A program made the position numbers and the translations under genes. This document shows, one piece after another, positions 13,468 to 22,593 of a stretch of 36,335 nucleotides of DNA. The DNA comes from Leyella stercorea (GTDB lineage Bacteria > Bacteroidota > Bacteroidia > Bacteroidales > Bacteroidaceae): contig NZ_JADYTS010000031.1 in the NCBI RefSeq assembly GCF_021531355.1, positions 1 to 36,335 on the forward strand, given 5' to 3'. Each line of letters opens with the position of its first letter. The stretch's first letter is position 1. The notes beneath the pieces are model-generated. The model was not told where the DNA came from. It was given only the letters and a program-made list of their open reading frames with translations, and made no database searches.

Positions 13468-15282
13468 ATCTTTCTTTTTTCCGAGCGACTTTAGCCAGCT
13501 GATAGGTTTTGTCAGAATCTTTGTGATAGCACTTGTTTGCTTTACAGCGGGCAAGTTTGGCGTAGGTTCTGCCTTTGGAGTATTAGGCTTACGGCTGTTG
13601 CGGCGCTGTTGCTGTCGGCGTGACTTCTGTTCGCCTTCAGACTTCTGTTCGGTGTTCTGACGCTTACGGTTGTTTGGCTTTCTGTCGTTATTTGACTTAT
13701 GTTCGTTGTCTGACTTCTGCTCGCCACGAGTTTTTTGTTCGCCACGAGTTTTCTTTTCGTTGCGCAGCTTCTGTTCCTTGTCTGTCTTCTGCTCGTTTGA
13801 GTTATTTTGCTCGCCAGTTGTTTCTCCGTTCTCTTGTCGGCGGCGTGGCTTGCGGTTGCGCTTGTTGCGCGGCTTCTTCTCACCGTCGGTTTGGACATTG
13901 ACGGTAGTCGAGTTGTCTGGCTGTTGGGTGTTGTCAACAGTAGTCTGCTCAGCGTTGCCGGTTGTGGTGTTAGCGGGCTGCTCGACGTTGTTGTCGGCAT
14001 TCTGTGGTTTGCGTCGGCGGTTGTTGCGTGGTTTCTTTTCGCCGTCAGCAGCCTGCTTGTCAGTTGTCGGCTTCTTGCCTCGACCACGGCCACGGCTGTT
14101 GCGGTCGGACTTGCCTTTGCCTCGCGGAGCGTTATAGTCGGGTGCTTCGCCCAATCCTTCAGGCAATGCCACCTTTTCAACTTCACGGTCGAGGAACTTC
14201 TCTATCTGCTTAAAGCTGTAGATTTCGTCGTCGCTTACGAAGGTGATGGCAACACCGTCGCGCTCGGCACGTGCTGTACGTCCGATGCGGTGAACATAGT
14301 CTTCTGGGTCGTGGGGTACATCGAAGTTGATGACCATAGCAATATCGTCGATGTCAATGCCACGTGCTACGATATCGGTGGCTACGAGTACGTCGATCTG
14401 TCCGGTCTTGAACTTATACAGGATTTCGTCGCGTTCAGCCTGCTCAAGGTCGGAGTGCATCTCACCCGAATTTATCTTCATCTGCTGCAGAGTGCGGTTG
14501 ATGGCCTTCACCTTCTGCTTCTTGCCAGAGAAAATGATGACACGGTTGAGGTCGCCCTTGCGGAAGAGGTCCTTGATGATGCCAATCTTCTGTGTCTCAT
14601 AGCAAATGTAGGCGGTCTGCTTGATTTTTTCGGCAGGCTTGCTTACGGCTATCTTCACTTCTACGGGGTTCTTGAGCAGAGTCTTGGCGAGTTCTTCAAT
14701 CTTCTCGGGCATAGTGGCCGAGAACATGATAGTCTGGCAAGTAGGTGGCAACTTGCTTGCAATCATCTTTATGTCTTCAGAGAATCCCATGTCGAGCATG
14801 CGGTCTGCCTCGTCGAGAACGAAGAAGCTTACGCGGCTGAGGTCGGCTGAACCGAGTGAGATATGGCTGATGAGACGTCCGGGAGTGGCAATTACTACGT
14901 CGGCACCCATCTGGAAACTCTTGAGTTCCTGATCGTAGCGGTTGCCGTCGTTGCCTCCATATACAGCCACGCTGCTAACGCCGTCGAGATAATAGCCGAA
15001 GCCTTGCATGGCCTGGTCAATCTGTTGTGCCAGCTCTCGTGTCGGGCTCATTATAACACAGTTGATAGCGTCCTTGGGGAATCCACCGTCGTCAAGACGC
15101 GAGAGAATAGGCAGCAGATAGGCAGCGGTCTTGCCTGTACCTGTCTGAGCTACGCCCAAAAGGTCGCGACCTTCGAGTATTGGCGGAATACATTGTTCCT
15201 GTATGGGAGTACATACGTCAAAGCGCATGTCGTATAGTGCATCAAGCACATGATCGTTGAGTTGTGTTTCGTCGAAATACAT
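13465..15282 (-). CDS. DEAD-box RNA helicase with long basic low-complexity tail
   Basis: A 605-residue RhlE/DeaD-type helicase that should unwind structured RNA in the cytoplasm. Visible motifs are the Q motif CTPIQEQ (24-30), motif I AQTGTGKT (45-52), motif II DEAD, motif III SAT, and motif VI HRIGRTARAERDG. The core ends near residue 375. The remaining ~215 residues are Lys/Arg/Asn/Gln-rich, with repeats of GEKKPRN and GEQK, as in RNA-binding helicase tails. The start at 15282 (MYFDETQ) is chosen because the longer frame only translates the GTTGAGT repeats upstream. DNA coding for the tail has local duplications (TCGCCACGAGTTTT at 13721 and 13739). No clear promoter was found in the 167-bp gap before it. 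Confidence 0.93.
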   Translation of the reverse strand: MYFDETQLNDHVLDALYDMRFDVCTPIQEQCIPPILEGRDLLGVAQTGTGKTAAYLLPILSRLDDGGFPKDAINCVIMSPTRELAQQIDQAMQGFGYYLDGVSSVAVYGGNDGNRYDQELKSFQMGADVVIATPGRLISHISLGSADLSRVSFFVLDEADRMLDMGFSEDIKMIASKLPPTCQTIMFSATMPEKIEELAKTLLKNPVEVKIAVSKPAEKIKQTAYICYETQKIGIIKDLFRKGDLNRVIIFSGKKQKVKAINRTLQQMKINSGEMHSDLEQAERDEILYKFKTGQIDVLVATDIVARGIDIDDIAMVINFDVPHDPEDYVHRIGRTARAERDGVAITFVSDDEIYSFKQIEKFLDREVEKVALPEGLGEAPDYNAPRGKGKSDRNSRGRGRGKKPTTDKQAADGEKKPRNNRRRKPQNADNNVEQPANTTTGNAEQTTVDNTQQPDNSTTVNVQTDGEKKPRNKRNRKPRRRQENGETTGEQNNSNEQKTDKEQKLRNEKKTRGEQKTRGEQKSDNEHKSNNDRKPNNRKRQNTEQKSEGEQKSRRQQQRRNSRKPNTPKAEPTPNLPAVKQTSAITKILTKPISWLKSLGKKKD

Positions 15283-15288
15283 TGTTAG

Positions 15289-15435
15289 AAATGTTGAGTG
15301 TTGAGTGTTGAATGTTGAATAGTTGCGGTATGACCGCAATGTTGAATTTGAAATGTGGAGTGTTGAGTGGCAATTAATTAAATCAACATCGTTTAATTTG
15401 TAATCGGCAAAGCCGACAATTCAACACTCCACATT
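15289..15435. repeat. GTTGAGT/GTTGAAT repeats with inverted repeat and two small palindromes
   Basis: Upstream of the helicase start there are four or more 7-bp GTTGA(G/A)T units (about 15289-15318). A perfect palindromic hairpin TTGCGGT-atg-ACCGCAA (15323-15339) follows. AATGTGGAGTGTTGA (15352-15366) is repeated exactly inverted at 15421-15435, enclosing a second hairpin TCGGC-aaa-GCCGA (15404-15416). No coding potential. It resembles a small non-autonomous element or an array of intergenic repeats. Confidence 0.75.
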
Positions 15436-15449
15436 CCTAATTCAACATT

Positions 15450-16688
15450 TTAATTGGGTGCCTTTCTATAGCAGAAGTATGCTACAATGGCGAATGTGAT
15501 GTTTGGTATCCACGCAGCCAGCATAGGTGGCATGCCTGCGTTGATGGCAAATGTTGATGACACGGTCTGCAAGAGAATATAGCCGAAGCTGAGTGCCAGA
15601 CCTATGCCGAGATACATACCCATACCACCCTTGCGCTTGCGCGACGAAAGTGATACACCGATGATGGTGAGGATGAACGAGGCAAACGAGGCGGCAATAC
15701 GCTTGTGATACTCCACCTGATACTGTACCACATTGCTACTGCCTCGGTCTATCTGTTTGGAGATGTACTCCTTCAGCTCTGGCGATGTGAATGTTTCCTG
15801 CTGACCCTTTGAATATACCAAGTCGGTAGGTTCCATGACAATCATGGTGTCGAGCTTTGAACCACTGGTGATGTGTTCCTTTAGACCGCGCATTTCGCGT
15901 ATCTTCCAGTTGCTTACGGTCCAGTGATATTTGGAGTCGCTGATAGTGTCATACTGCGCCTCCATAGCTGTGAGGTGGCTTACGAGTTTCTTGTTCTCAA
16001 ACTTGTCGAGCGAGAATCCGTAGCCCTTCTTGTAGTTGTTGTCGTAGTGCTGAATGTAGGCTATCACTCCACGGTCTACTTGCAGCATTACGTTGTCGGC
16101 TGAGGTGTTGAGCCTTTTGTTCTTGTACATCGACTCGAAGTTCTGCTTGACGATGGTGCCGTGCGGAATGACGTAGGATGCAAGGAAGAAGGAGAGCGAG
16201 GAGATGAGCACACACGAAATCATGTATGGTCGCATTAGTCGCTTGAACGACACACCTGCTGCGAGCATAGAGATAATCTCGGAGTTGGACGCCAGTTTTG
16301 ACGTGAAGAAAATCACGGCAATGAACACGAACAGCGGACTGAACAAGTTGGCGAAGTATGGAACGAAGTTGGCATAGTAGTCGAATACTATAGCCTTGAA
16401 TGGCGCATGATATTGCGTGAACTTCGAGAGGTTCTCGTTGACGTCGAATACGATACTGATTGATATGATGAGCGCAATGGAGTAGATGTACGTTCCAATG
16501 AATTTGCGTATTATATACCAATCGAGTGTCTTGATGTATCGCAGCGGATTGAGCACGCCTAACACACGCAGAAATCTCAGCTTATGTGCAATCCACATAG
16601 CTGCTCTGCGCATCCATCGTGTGTGCTTGTGCATCCACCGTGTTGCATGCAGCAGGTGGCGCATCCGCCTTATGTTCTTTCTTTTCAT
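15450..16688 (-). CDS. LptF/LptG (YjgP/YjgQ) family LPS-export permease
   Basis: A 412-residue inner-membrane protein. The first membrane segment (DWYIIRKFIGTYIYSIALIISISIV, about 56-80) is followed by two more to about residue 165, a periplasmic beta-jellyroll domain (about 190-310), and three C-terminal membrane segments. This is the LptF/G layout, which with LptB moves lipopolysaccharide out of the inner membrane. The start at 16688 lies 10 bases after the tgt stop and yields an unusual basic N-terminal extension rich in Arg, His, Trp and Met. Downstream ATGs (for example MWIAHKLRF) could be the true start, so the first ~40 residues are uncertain. It is third in the lon-tgt operon. Confidence 0.88.
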   Translation of the reverse strand: MKRKNIRRMRHLLHATRWMHKHTRWMRRAAMWIAHKLRFLRVLGVLNPLRYIKTLDWYIIRKFIGTYIYSIALIISISIVFDVNENLSKFTQYHAPFKAIVFDYYANFVPYFANLFSPLFVFIAVIFFTSKLASNSEIISMLAAGVSFKRLMRPYMISCVLISSLSFFLASYVIPHGTIVKQNFESMYKNKRLNTSADNVMLQVDRGVIAYIQHYDNNYKKGYGFSLDKFENKKLVSHLTAMEAQYDTISDSKYHWTVSNWKIREMRGLKEHITSGSKLDTMIVMEPTDLVYSKGQQETFTSPELKEYISKQIDRGSSNVVQYQVEYHKRIAASFASFILTIIGVSLSSRKRKGGMGMYLGIGLALSFGYILLQTVSSTFAINAGMPPMLAAWIPNITFAIVAYFCYRKAPN

Positions 16689-16698
16689 CCTACTAAAA

Positions 16699-17826
16699 CT
16701 AAATTCTTCTTCCGAGATTGTCTATGACGCTGCGTTTCCACTGCACGAAGTCGCCCTGTTCGATATGCTGGCGGGCGTCGGTGACGAGTCGCAGATAGAA
16801 GGCGAGGTTGTGAATGCTTGCTATCTGCATTGCCAGAAGTTCCTGGGCCTTGAAGAGATGGTGCAGATAAGCCTTTGAGTGCAGACGATCGATGTCGCAT
16901 CCGTCGGGGTCGATGGGTGAGAAGTCGTTTTCCCATTTCTTGTTGCGCATGTTCATCGTGCCGTTGTAGGTGAATAGCATAGCGTTGCGTCCGTTGCGGG
17001 TAGGCATAACGCAGTCGAACATATCCACTCCGCGTTCAATGGCTTCGAGAATGTTCTGAGGTGTACCTACGCCCATGAGGTATCGCGGACGGTCCTTTGG
17101 CAGGATCTCGTTTACAACCTCAATCATTTCGTACATTACCTCAGTCGGTTCACCCACAGCCAATCCGCCGATAGCATTGCCGTCGGCACCCTTGTCGGCT
17201 ACATACTTGGCAGCCTCACGACGCAGGTCTTTATACTTGCATCCCTGTACGATAGGGAAGAGGCTCTGCTTGTGACCGTAGAGCGGTTCGGTCTCGTTGA
17301 AGCGCTTGAAGCAGCGGTCGAGCCAACGCTGTGTGAGTTGCAGACTCTTGCGTGCATACTCGTAGTCGCTTTCTCCGGGAGGGCACTCGTCGAATGCCAT
17401 CATGATGTCGGCTCCGATAATGCGCTCAGTGTCCATCACGCTCTCGGGAGTGAATATATGCTTTGAGCCGTCGATATGTGAGCGGAACTCGCATCCCTCT
17501 TCACGCAGCTTGCGTATGCCGGTGAGAGAGAATACCTGAAAGCCACCCGAGTCGGTAAGAATCGGGCAGTCCCATGTGTTGAACTTATGCAGTCCGCCAG
17601 CCTTGCGCAGTGTGTCAAGTCCGGGACGGAGGTACAGGTGGTAGGTGTTGCCCAGTATTATCTGTGCCTTCACCTGCTCGCGCAGCTCCTGAAAGTGTAC
17701 ACCCTTGACCGAGCCAACAGTGCCCACGGGCATAAAGATAGGAGTCTTTATCTGTCCGTGGTCGGTGGTGATGAGTCCGGTACGTGCGTCGCTGCACGGG
17801 TCGGTATGTTGTAGTTCAAATGTCAT
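16699..17826 (-). CDS. tgt: queuine tRNA-ribosyltransferase
   Basis: A 375-residue Tgt, which exchanges guanine-34 for preQ1 in tRNAs with GUN anticodons. The family signatures are complete: TDSGGFQVFSL with D92, AFDECPPG with D146, QGCKYKDLR, GGLAVGEP, and the nucleophile D271 in FDCVMPTRNGRN. The C-terminal zinc site is degenerate: the three Cys of the E. coli enzyme align with D308, C310 and D313, with H339 retained. Its ATG overlaps the lon stop (ATGA), indicating translational coupling. Confidence 0.95.
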   Translation of the reverse strand: MTFELQHTDPCSDARTGLITTDHGQIKTPIFMPVGTVGSVKGVHFQELREQVKAQIILGNTYHLYLRPGLDTLRKAGGLHKFNTWDCPILTDSGGFQVFSLTGIRKLREEGCEFRSHIDGSKHIFTPESVMDTERIIGADIMMAFDECPPGESDYEYARKSLQLTQRWLDRCFKRFNETEPLYGHKQSLFPIVQGCKYKDLRREAAKYVADKGADGNAIGGLAVGEPTEVMYEMIEVVNEILPKDRPRYLMGVGTPQNILEAIERGVDMFDCVMPTRNGRNAMLFTYNGTMNMRNKKWENDFSPIDPDGCDIDRLHSKAYLHHLFKAQELLAMQIASIHNLAFYLRLVTDARQHIEQGDFVQWKRSVIDNLGRRI

Positions 17827-20288
17827 TTGTCTTCTTTCTTTTCTTCATCAATCTTAAAGTTTACCGGGTTGTCAACCAATGTGTCGGTGAGTGCAAATTG
17901 CCATACGTCCTGCACGTCCTCGACATAATGGAACTGCACTCCCTTACGGTAGATTTCGGGTATTTCCTCAATGTCCTTGCGGTTGTCGCGGCACATCACG
18001 ATGTCGGTGATTCCGGCGCGCTTGGCAGCGAGTATCTTCTCCTTGATGCCGCCTACAGGCAGTACCTTGCCGCGCAGCGTTATCTCACCGGTCATAGCTG
18101 TGTTCTTGCGCACCTTACGCTGTGTAAGAGCTGAGGCTATAGAGGTGGCAATGGTAATACCAGCCGACGGTCCGTCCTTTGGCGTTGCACCTTCGGGCAC
18201 ATGGATGTGGATGTTCCAGTTGTCGAATATGCGGTAGTCGACGCCCAGTGTGTCTATGTGTGCCTTTACATATTCGAGGGCTATCACAGCCGACTCTTTC
18301 ATCACGTCGCCGAGGTTACCGGTGAGTGTCAGTTTGCCTGCCTTGCCCTTGCTGAGCGAAGTCTCAATGAAGAGAATTTCACCGCCTACGCTGGTCCATG
18401 CCAGTCCGGTTACTACGCCGGCGTAGTCGTTGCCCTGATAGATGTCGCGATAGAATGGCGGTTTGCCGAGCAGGTCCTCAATCTCGTTTGGAGTAATCTT
18501 CTCATATGGCAGTTGTCCGTCGAGTGCCTTGCGATAAGCCAGCTTGCGCAGAGCCTTGTTTGTCTGCTTTTCAAGCTGTCGAACACCGCTCTCGCGTGTG
18601 TACTGTTCGATTATCTTCTCTATGGCAGCCTTGTTGAATGTCGGCTTATCCTCTTTGGCAGCCAGTCCGCAGTTGTCAATCTCGCGCGGAATGAGGTGGC
18701 GCTTGGCTATCTCTATCTTCTCCTCAGTGATATATCCGCTCACCTCAATCAGCTCCATACGGTCGAGTAGCGGCTTTGGTATGCTGCCGAGGTCGTTGGC
18801 TGTAGCGATGAAGAGCACCTTCGAGAGGTCGTAGTCAACGTCGAGATAGTTGTCGTGGAAGGCGTTGTTCTGTTCGGGGTCGAGCACCTCGAGCAATGCC
18901 GATGACGGGTCACCGTTGACGGTGTTCTGTGTTACCTTGTCAATCTCGTCGAGAATGAACACGGGGTTTGACGAACCTGCCTTCTGTATGTTCTTGATGA
19001 TACGTCCGGGCATTGCACCAATGTATGTGCGACGATGTCCGCGTATCTCGCTCTCGTCATGGAGTCCGCCGAGCGACATGCGTACATACTTGCGCTTCAT
19101 GGCTGCTGCAATCGACTTTCCGAGCGATGTCTTACCCACTCCCGGAGGTCCGTAGAGGCAGATGATGGGCGACTTGAGGTCGCCTCTGAGCTTCAGTACA
19201 GCCATATATTCGAGTATGCGTTCCTTCACCTTCTCCATTCCGTAATGGTCGCGGTTGAGTATGCGCTGTGCACGCTTCAGGTCGAGATCGTCCTTGGTAT
19301 ACTCGCCCCAAGGCAGATTGATCATTGTCTGCAGATAGTTGAACTGAATGCTGTAGTCGGGGCTTTGCGGATTGAGCATGTCGAGCTTGTCGAGTTCCTT
19401 TCGGAACACTTTCTGCACGTCTTCGCTCCAAAGCTTTGTCTTGGCTTTCTCTTCCAGTTCCTTGCGCTCGGGCGAACCCTCACCGTTGCCCAATTCCTCC
19501 TTGATATTCTTAATTTGCTGCTGCAGGAAGTACTCACGCTGCTGCTCGTCGAGGTCTTCGCGAGTCTTCGAGCGTATGTTCTGCTTGAGTTCGAGCAGCT
19601 GCATTTCCTTGTGCATCACGCGCAGCACGCCGATGACGCGCTCCTTGATACTTGATGTGGTGATGAGCGAAATCTTGTCTTCAAGACTGAATGGCAGGTT
19701 TGAGCACACGAAGTCGGCAGCAATCACGTCGTTAGAGATGTTGCTCAGTGCAAACTGCGACTCGTCGGGCAGCTCCTCGTTCATCTGTATGTACTTCACA
19801 GTGTTGGAGCGCAGGTCGTCCATTGCAGTCTTGAACTCGGTGTCGTTTTCGTCGGGCATTTCCTCCATAGCGGGGCTGACCTTGCCGAGAATCATCGGCT
19901 TGTTTGTGACGAGTTCGTCAAGGTGGCAGCGTCCCAGTCCCTGTATTATGGCTGTCACGTTGTTGCCTGGTCCGGGCATTTCGAGCACTTTCACCAGTTT
20001 GGCATATACGCCGTATTCAATGAGGTCGCCTTCGCCTGGCAGTTCCACGTTAGGGTCTTTCTGGCAGAACACAGCAAACACGGCGTCGCGCTCTTTGCTG
20101 ATGTCTTTGAGCAACTTCAGACTTTGCTTGCGTCCTACAATGACGGGGCATATAACTCCCGGGAAAATCACCACGTTGCGAGTGGCAAGTACGGGGAGTG
20201 TACCCTCAAATTCCACATTGAGCAGGTTCTTTATGTCGCCGTCGTAGTCGGCAATCATTTGTATCGATGTATTGGATCTCTTGTTCAT
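17823..20288 (-). CDS. lon: ATP-dependent protease Lon (LonA)
   Basis: An 821-residue LonA that degrades misfolded and regulatory proteins. It has an N-terminal substrate-binding domain (about 30-235), a coiled-coil region, an AAA+ domain with Walker [10 protein letters not shown] near 379-387 and Walker B FILDEIDK, and a C-terminal protease domain. The protease domain has Ser708 in PKDGPSAG and the catalytic Lys in GGIKEK about 43 residues later, the usual Ser-Lys spacing. The start at 20288 (MNKRSNTS) is preferred; the longer frame runs across the probable promoter and has no conserved residues. First gene of lon-tgt-lptG. Confidence 0.96.
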   Translation of the reverse strand: MNKRSNTSIQMIADYDGDIKNLLNVEFEGTLPVLATRNVVIFPGVICPVIVGRKQSLKLLKDISKERDAVFAVFCQKDPNVELPGEGDLIEYGVYAKLVKVLEMPGPGNNVTAIIQGLGRCHLDELVTNKPMILGKVSPAMEEMPDENDTEFKTAMDDLRSNTVKYIQMNEELPDESQFALSNISNDVIAADFVCSNLPFSLEDKISLITTSSIKERVIGVLRVMHKEMQLLELKQNIRSKTREDLDEQQREYFLQQQIKNIKEELGNGEGSPERKELEEKAKTKLWSEDVQKVFRKELDKLDMLNPQSPDYSIQFNYLQTMINLPWGEYTKDDLDLKRAQRILNRDHYGMEKVKERILEYMAVLKLRGDLKSPIICLYGPPGVGKTSLGKSIAAAMKRKYVRMSLGGLHDESEIRGHRRTYIGAMPGRIIKNIQKAGSSNPVFILDEIDKVTQNTVNGDPSSALLEVLDPEQNNAFHDNYLDVDYDLSKVLFIATANDLGSIPKPLLDRMELIEVSGYITEEKIEIAKRHLIPREIDNCGLAAKEDKPTFNKAAIEKIIEQYTRESGVRQLEKQTNKALRKLAYRKALDGQLPYEKITPNEIEDLLGKPPFYRDIYQGNDYAGVVTGLAWTSVGGEILFIETSLSKGKAGKLTLTGNLGDVMKESAVIALEYVKAHIDTLGVDYRIFDNWNIHIHVPEGATPKDGPSAGITIATSIASALTQRKVRKNTAMTGEITLRGKVLPVGGIKEKILAAKRAGITDIVMCRDNRKDIEEIPEIYRKGVQFHYVEDVQDVWQFALTDTLVDNPVNFKIDEEKKEDK

Positions 20289-20350
20289 ATTATATAATAA
20301 TGTGTGGCGTACTGTTGATTGCACGCTAATAGAGTATAGCAAAATCTGTG

Positions 20351-20358
20351 CAAAGTTA
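20351..20358 (-). promoter_or_regulatory. -7 box of the lon operon
   Basis: TAACTTTG on the minus strand, 62 bases upstream of the lon ATG at 20288. There is no convincing TTTG upstream. It supports the shorter lon start. Confidence 0.6.
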
Positions 20359-20476
20359 CTCAAAAGTTTTCAGATAGACTTCTATTTTATATAATTTTGC
20401 AAAGAAGTGAGTATTAGTGTACTATTATCAATCGATGTTTTCACGGCAAAACCGTTATAGATTGGAAAAAATGCGC

Positions 20477-20484
20477 TATCTTTG
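20477..20484 (+). promoter_or_regulatory. -7 box of the GH20 gene
   Basis: TATCTTTG matches TAnnTTTG and lies 71 bases upstream of the ATG at 20556. The -33 element is weak. It is divergent from the lon promoter; the rest of the 267-bp gap shows no other clear element. Confidence 0.6.
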
Positions 20485-20555
20485 TACCTGCATATTCAAT
20501 GCGCAACCTAAATAAGAAAGTTAGTAACTGAAACAACGTCAACTAAAACATTATT

Positions 20556-22580
20556 ATGAGAAAAATCTTTTTCAGCGCCAAGAGCATAGTGCTTACATTA
20601 TGTCTCTGCGCGACATCGGCTCTGGCATGGGCTGGAGTGAATCCTAAACCTTTTGTAGTTCCCGAACTGAAGGAATGGCACGGTGCCGAGGGTCAGATGA
20701 CCGTTTCGGGCAAGTATGTCGTAAAGGGTGGCAAGGCTGCCGCCGAAGTAGGCCAGATGTTTGCTGTCGACTATGGCAGTTTGATGGGGACTCAGCTCAC
20801 ATTGAAGAACGGTAAGCCGTCGAAGGGCGATATTGTACTTGTGCTCAAGGCAGACAAGGCACTTGGCCAGGAAGGCTACCGCATCAGTATCGGCGACGTT
20901 ACTACAGTCAGCGCTGCTACGGTCAAAGGACTGAAGTGGGGCACACGTACTGTGCTGCAGATGGCAGAGCAGAACAAATCCAACGGCGGCTCACTGCCAA
21001 AGGGCAATATTGTAGACTCGCCTGAGTATGGTTTGCGTGGATTTATGATGGACTGCGGTCGTAAGTTCATCCCGATGGACTATCTGCGTTCGCTTGTCAA
21101 GACCATGGCTTACTATAAGATGAACACCTTGCAGATTCATCTAAACGACAACGGTTTCCGTCAGTTCTTCGACAATGATTGGGACAAGACTCAGGCTGCA
21201 TTTCGATTGGAGTGTGACACTTATCCCGGACTGACAGCACGCGACGGATCGTACACTAAGAAAGAATTCATCGACCTTCAGAAACTTGCCGAGCAGTATG
21301 GCGTCGACATCATTCCTGAGATTGACGTGCCTGCCCATACATTGGCTTTCACTCACTACAAACCGGAAATCGGCTCAAAGGAGTATGGCATGGACCATCT
21401 CGATTTGTTCAATCCCGAGACATATAAGTTTGTCGACGGACTCTTCAAGGAGTATCTTGAGGGCAAGAACCCCGTATTCCGTGGCAAGGTGGTGCACATC
21501 GGTACCGACGAATACTCGAATGCGAAGAAGGAAGTGGTAGAGAAGTTCCGCTACTTCACCGACCGCTATATTAAATATGTAGAGTCGTTCGGCAAGCAGG
21601 CTGCCGTATGGGGAGCGCTTACTCATGCCAATGGCGACACTAAGGTGAAGTCGGACAATGTGATAATGAGCTGCTGGTACAACGGCTATGCCGACCCGAA
21701 GGAGATGAAGCGACAGGGCTATAAGCTAATCAGCATCCCCGACGGACTTACATACATAGTTCCGGCTGCTGGTTACTATTACGACTATCTCAACTGCGAA
21801 TATCTCTACGACAAATGGACACCGGCACAGATAGGCAACGAGAAGTTTGACGAGCACGACCCGGCTATTCTTGGCGGAATGTTTGCCGTATGGAACGACC
21901 ATGCCGGCAATGGCATCAGCGTGAAGGACATTCACGACCGTCTGTATCCTGCATTGCAGACTCTTGCTGTGAAGTTCTGGCGTGGAGCCAAGACGTCAAT
22001 GCCTTATGCCGAGTTCAACACTCTTCGCCACCAGCTCAGCGAGGCACCTGGTGTCAACGTGGCTGCACGATGGAACAAAGGCAAGACGCTCAGCATAGCA
22101 AAGCTTCAGCCTGGTCAGACTACTGGCGAGACAGAAGTGGGCTATGGCTATCGTGTCGACTTCAATATCAAGGGCGCTGCCGAAGAGAAAGGAACTGTGC
22201 TGTTTGAGTCGAAGAATGCCACATTCTATCTTGCCGATCCAGAGGAAGGTAAGTTGGGATTTGCACGCGAGGGCTATCTCAACAAGTTCAATTACAAGGT
22301 TCCGGAGGGCAAGAATGTTAGCATCTCGATAACGGGCGACAATACCAAGACGTGTCTTTACGTAGACGGTAAGCTGAAGGAAGAACTCGGTCCGCTCACC
22401 ATCTACGCTATGAAGGCTTCTGATCGTACTACATTCCAGAACGGCGACAAGAACGCTTGGCAGCCGGTGATGTACAATCCGCAGACCCGAATGTACTATC
22501 AGCGCACACTCGTATTCCCCCTTGCCAAGGCTGGAGCGTTCAAGAGCAAGATTACTGATGTGCACGTGTCGCAGAAGTAA
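20556..22580 (+). CDS. secreted beta-N-acetylhexosaminidase (GH20)
   Basis: A 674-residue exported glycosidase that should remove terminal GlcNAc or GalNAc from glycans. The signal peptide ends near ALAWA (residue ~26). A GH20 N-terminal alpha/beta domain (about 30-155) precedes the TIM barrel, which begins GLRGFMMDCGRKF. The catalytic pair is D318-E319 in HIGTDEY, with FAVWNDH as the late Trp motif. From about 510 onward there is a beta-sandwich resembling a laminin-G/concanavalin-like carbohydrate-binding domain. No lipobox is seen. It stands alone, facing the cyclo-ligase gene 13 bases away, with no obvious terminator between them. Confidence 0.92.
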   Translation: MRKIFFSAKSIVLTLCLCATSALAWAGVNPKPFVVPELKEWHGAEGQMTVSGKYVVKGGKAAAEVGQMFAVDYGSLMGTQLTLKNGKPSKGDIVLVLKADKALGQEGYRISIGDVTTVSAATVKGLKWGTRTVLQMAEQNKSNGGSLPKGNIVDSPEYGLRGFMMDCGRKFIPMDYLRSLVKTMAYYKMNTLQIHLNDNGFRQFFDNDWDKTQAAFRLECDTYPGLTARDGSYTKKEFIDLQKLAEQYGVDIIPEIDVPAHTLAFTHYKPEIGSKEYGMDHLDLFNPETYKFVDGLFKEYLEGKNPVFRGKVVHIGTDEYSNAKKEVVEKFRYFTDRYIKYVESFGKQAAVWGALTHANGDTKVKSDNVIMSCWYNGYADPKEMKRQGYKLISIPDGLTYIVPAAGYYYDYLNCEYLYDKWTPAQIGNEKFDEHDPAILGGMFAVWNDHAGNGISVKDIHDRLYPALQTLAVKFWRGAKTSMPYAEFNTLRHQLSEAPGVNVAARWNKGKTLSIAKLQPGQTTGETEVGYGYRVDFNIKGAAEEKGTVLFESKNATFYLADPEEGKLGFAREGYLNKFNYKVPEGKNVSISITGDNTKTCLYVDGKLKEELGPLTIYAMKASDRTTFQNGDKNAWQPVMYNPQTRMYYQRTLVFPLAKAGAFKSKITDVHVSQK

Positions 22581-22593
22581 TCGTCTGAAATAA

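Noticed and set aside
13262..13468. 68-codon plus-strand frame upstream of the lipid operon
   Set aside because: It runs through the -7 box and helicase terminator and ends in direct repeats; no protein features.
15283..15339. longer N-terminus for the DEAD-box helicase
   Set aside because: The extra 19 residues are a translation of the GTTGAGT repeats; the ATG at 15282 begins the conserved part.
22581..22593. terminator between GH20 and cyclo-ligase genes
   Set aside because: The gap is only 13 bases with no hairpin or T run; any terminator must lie inside one of the genes and none was seen.
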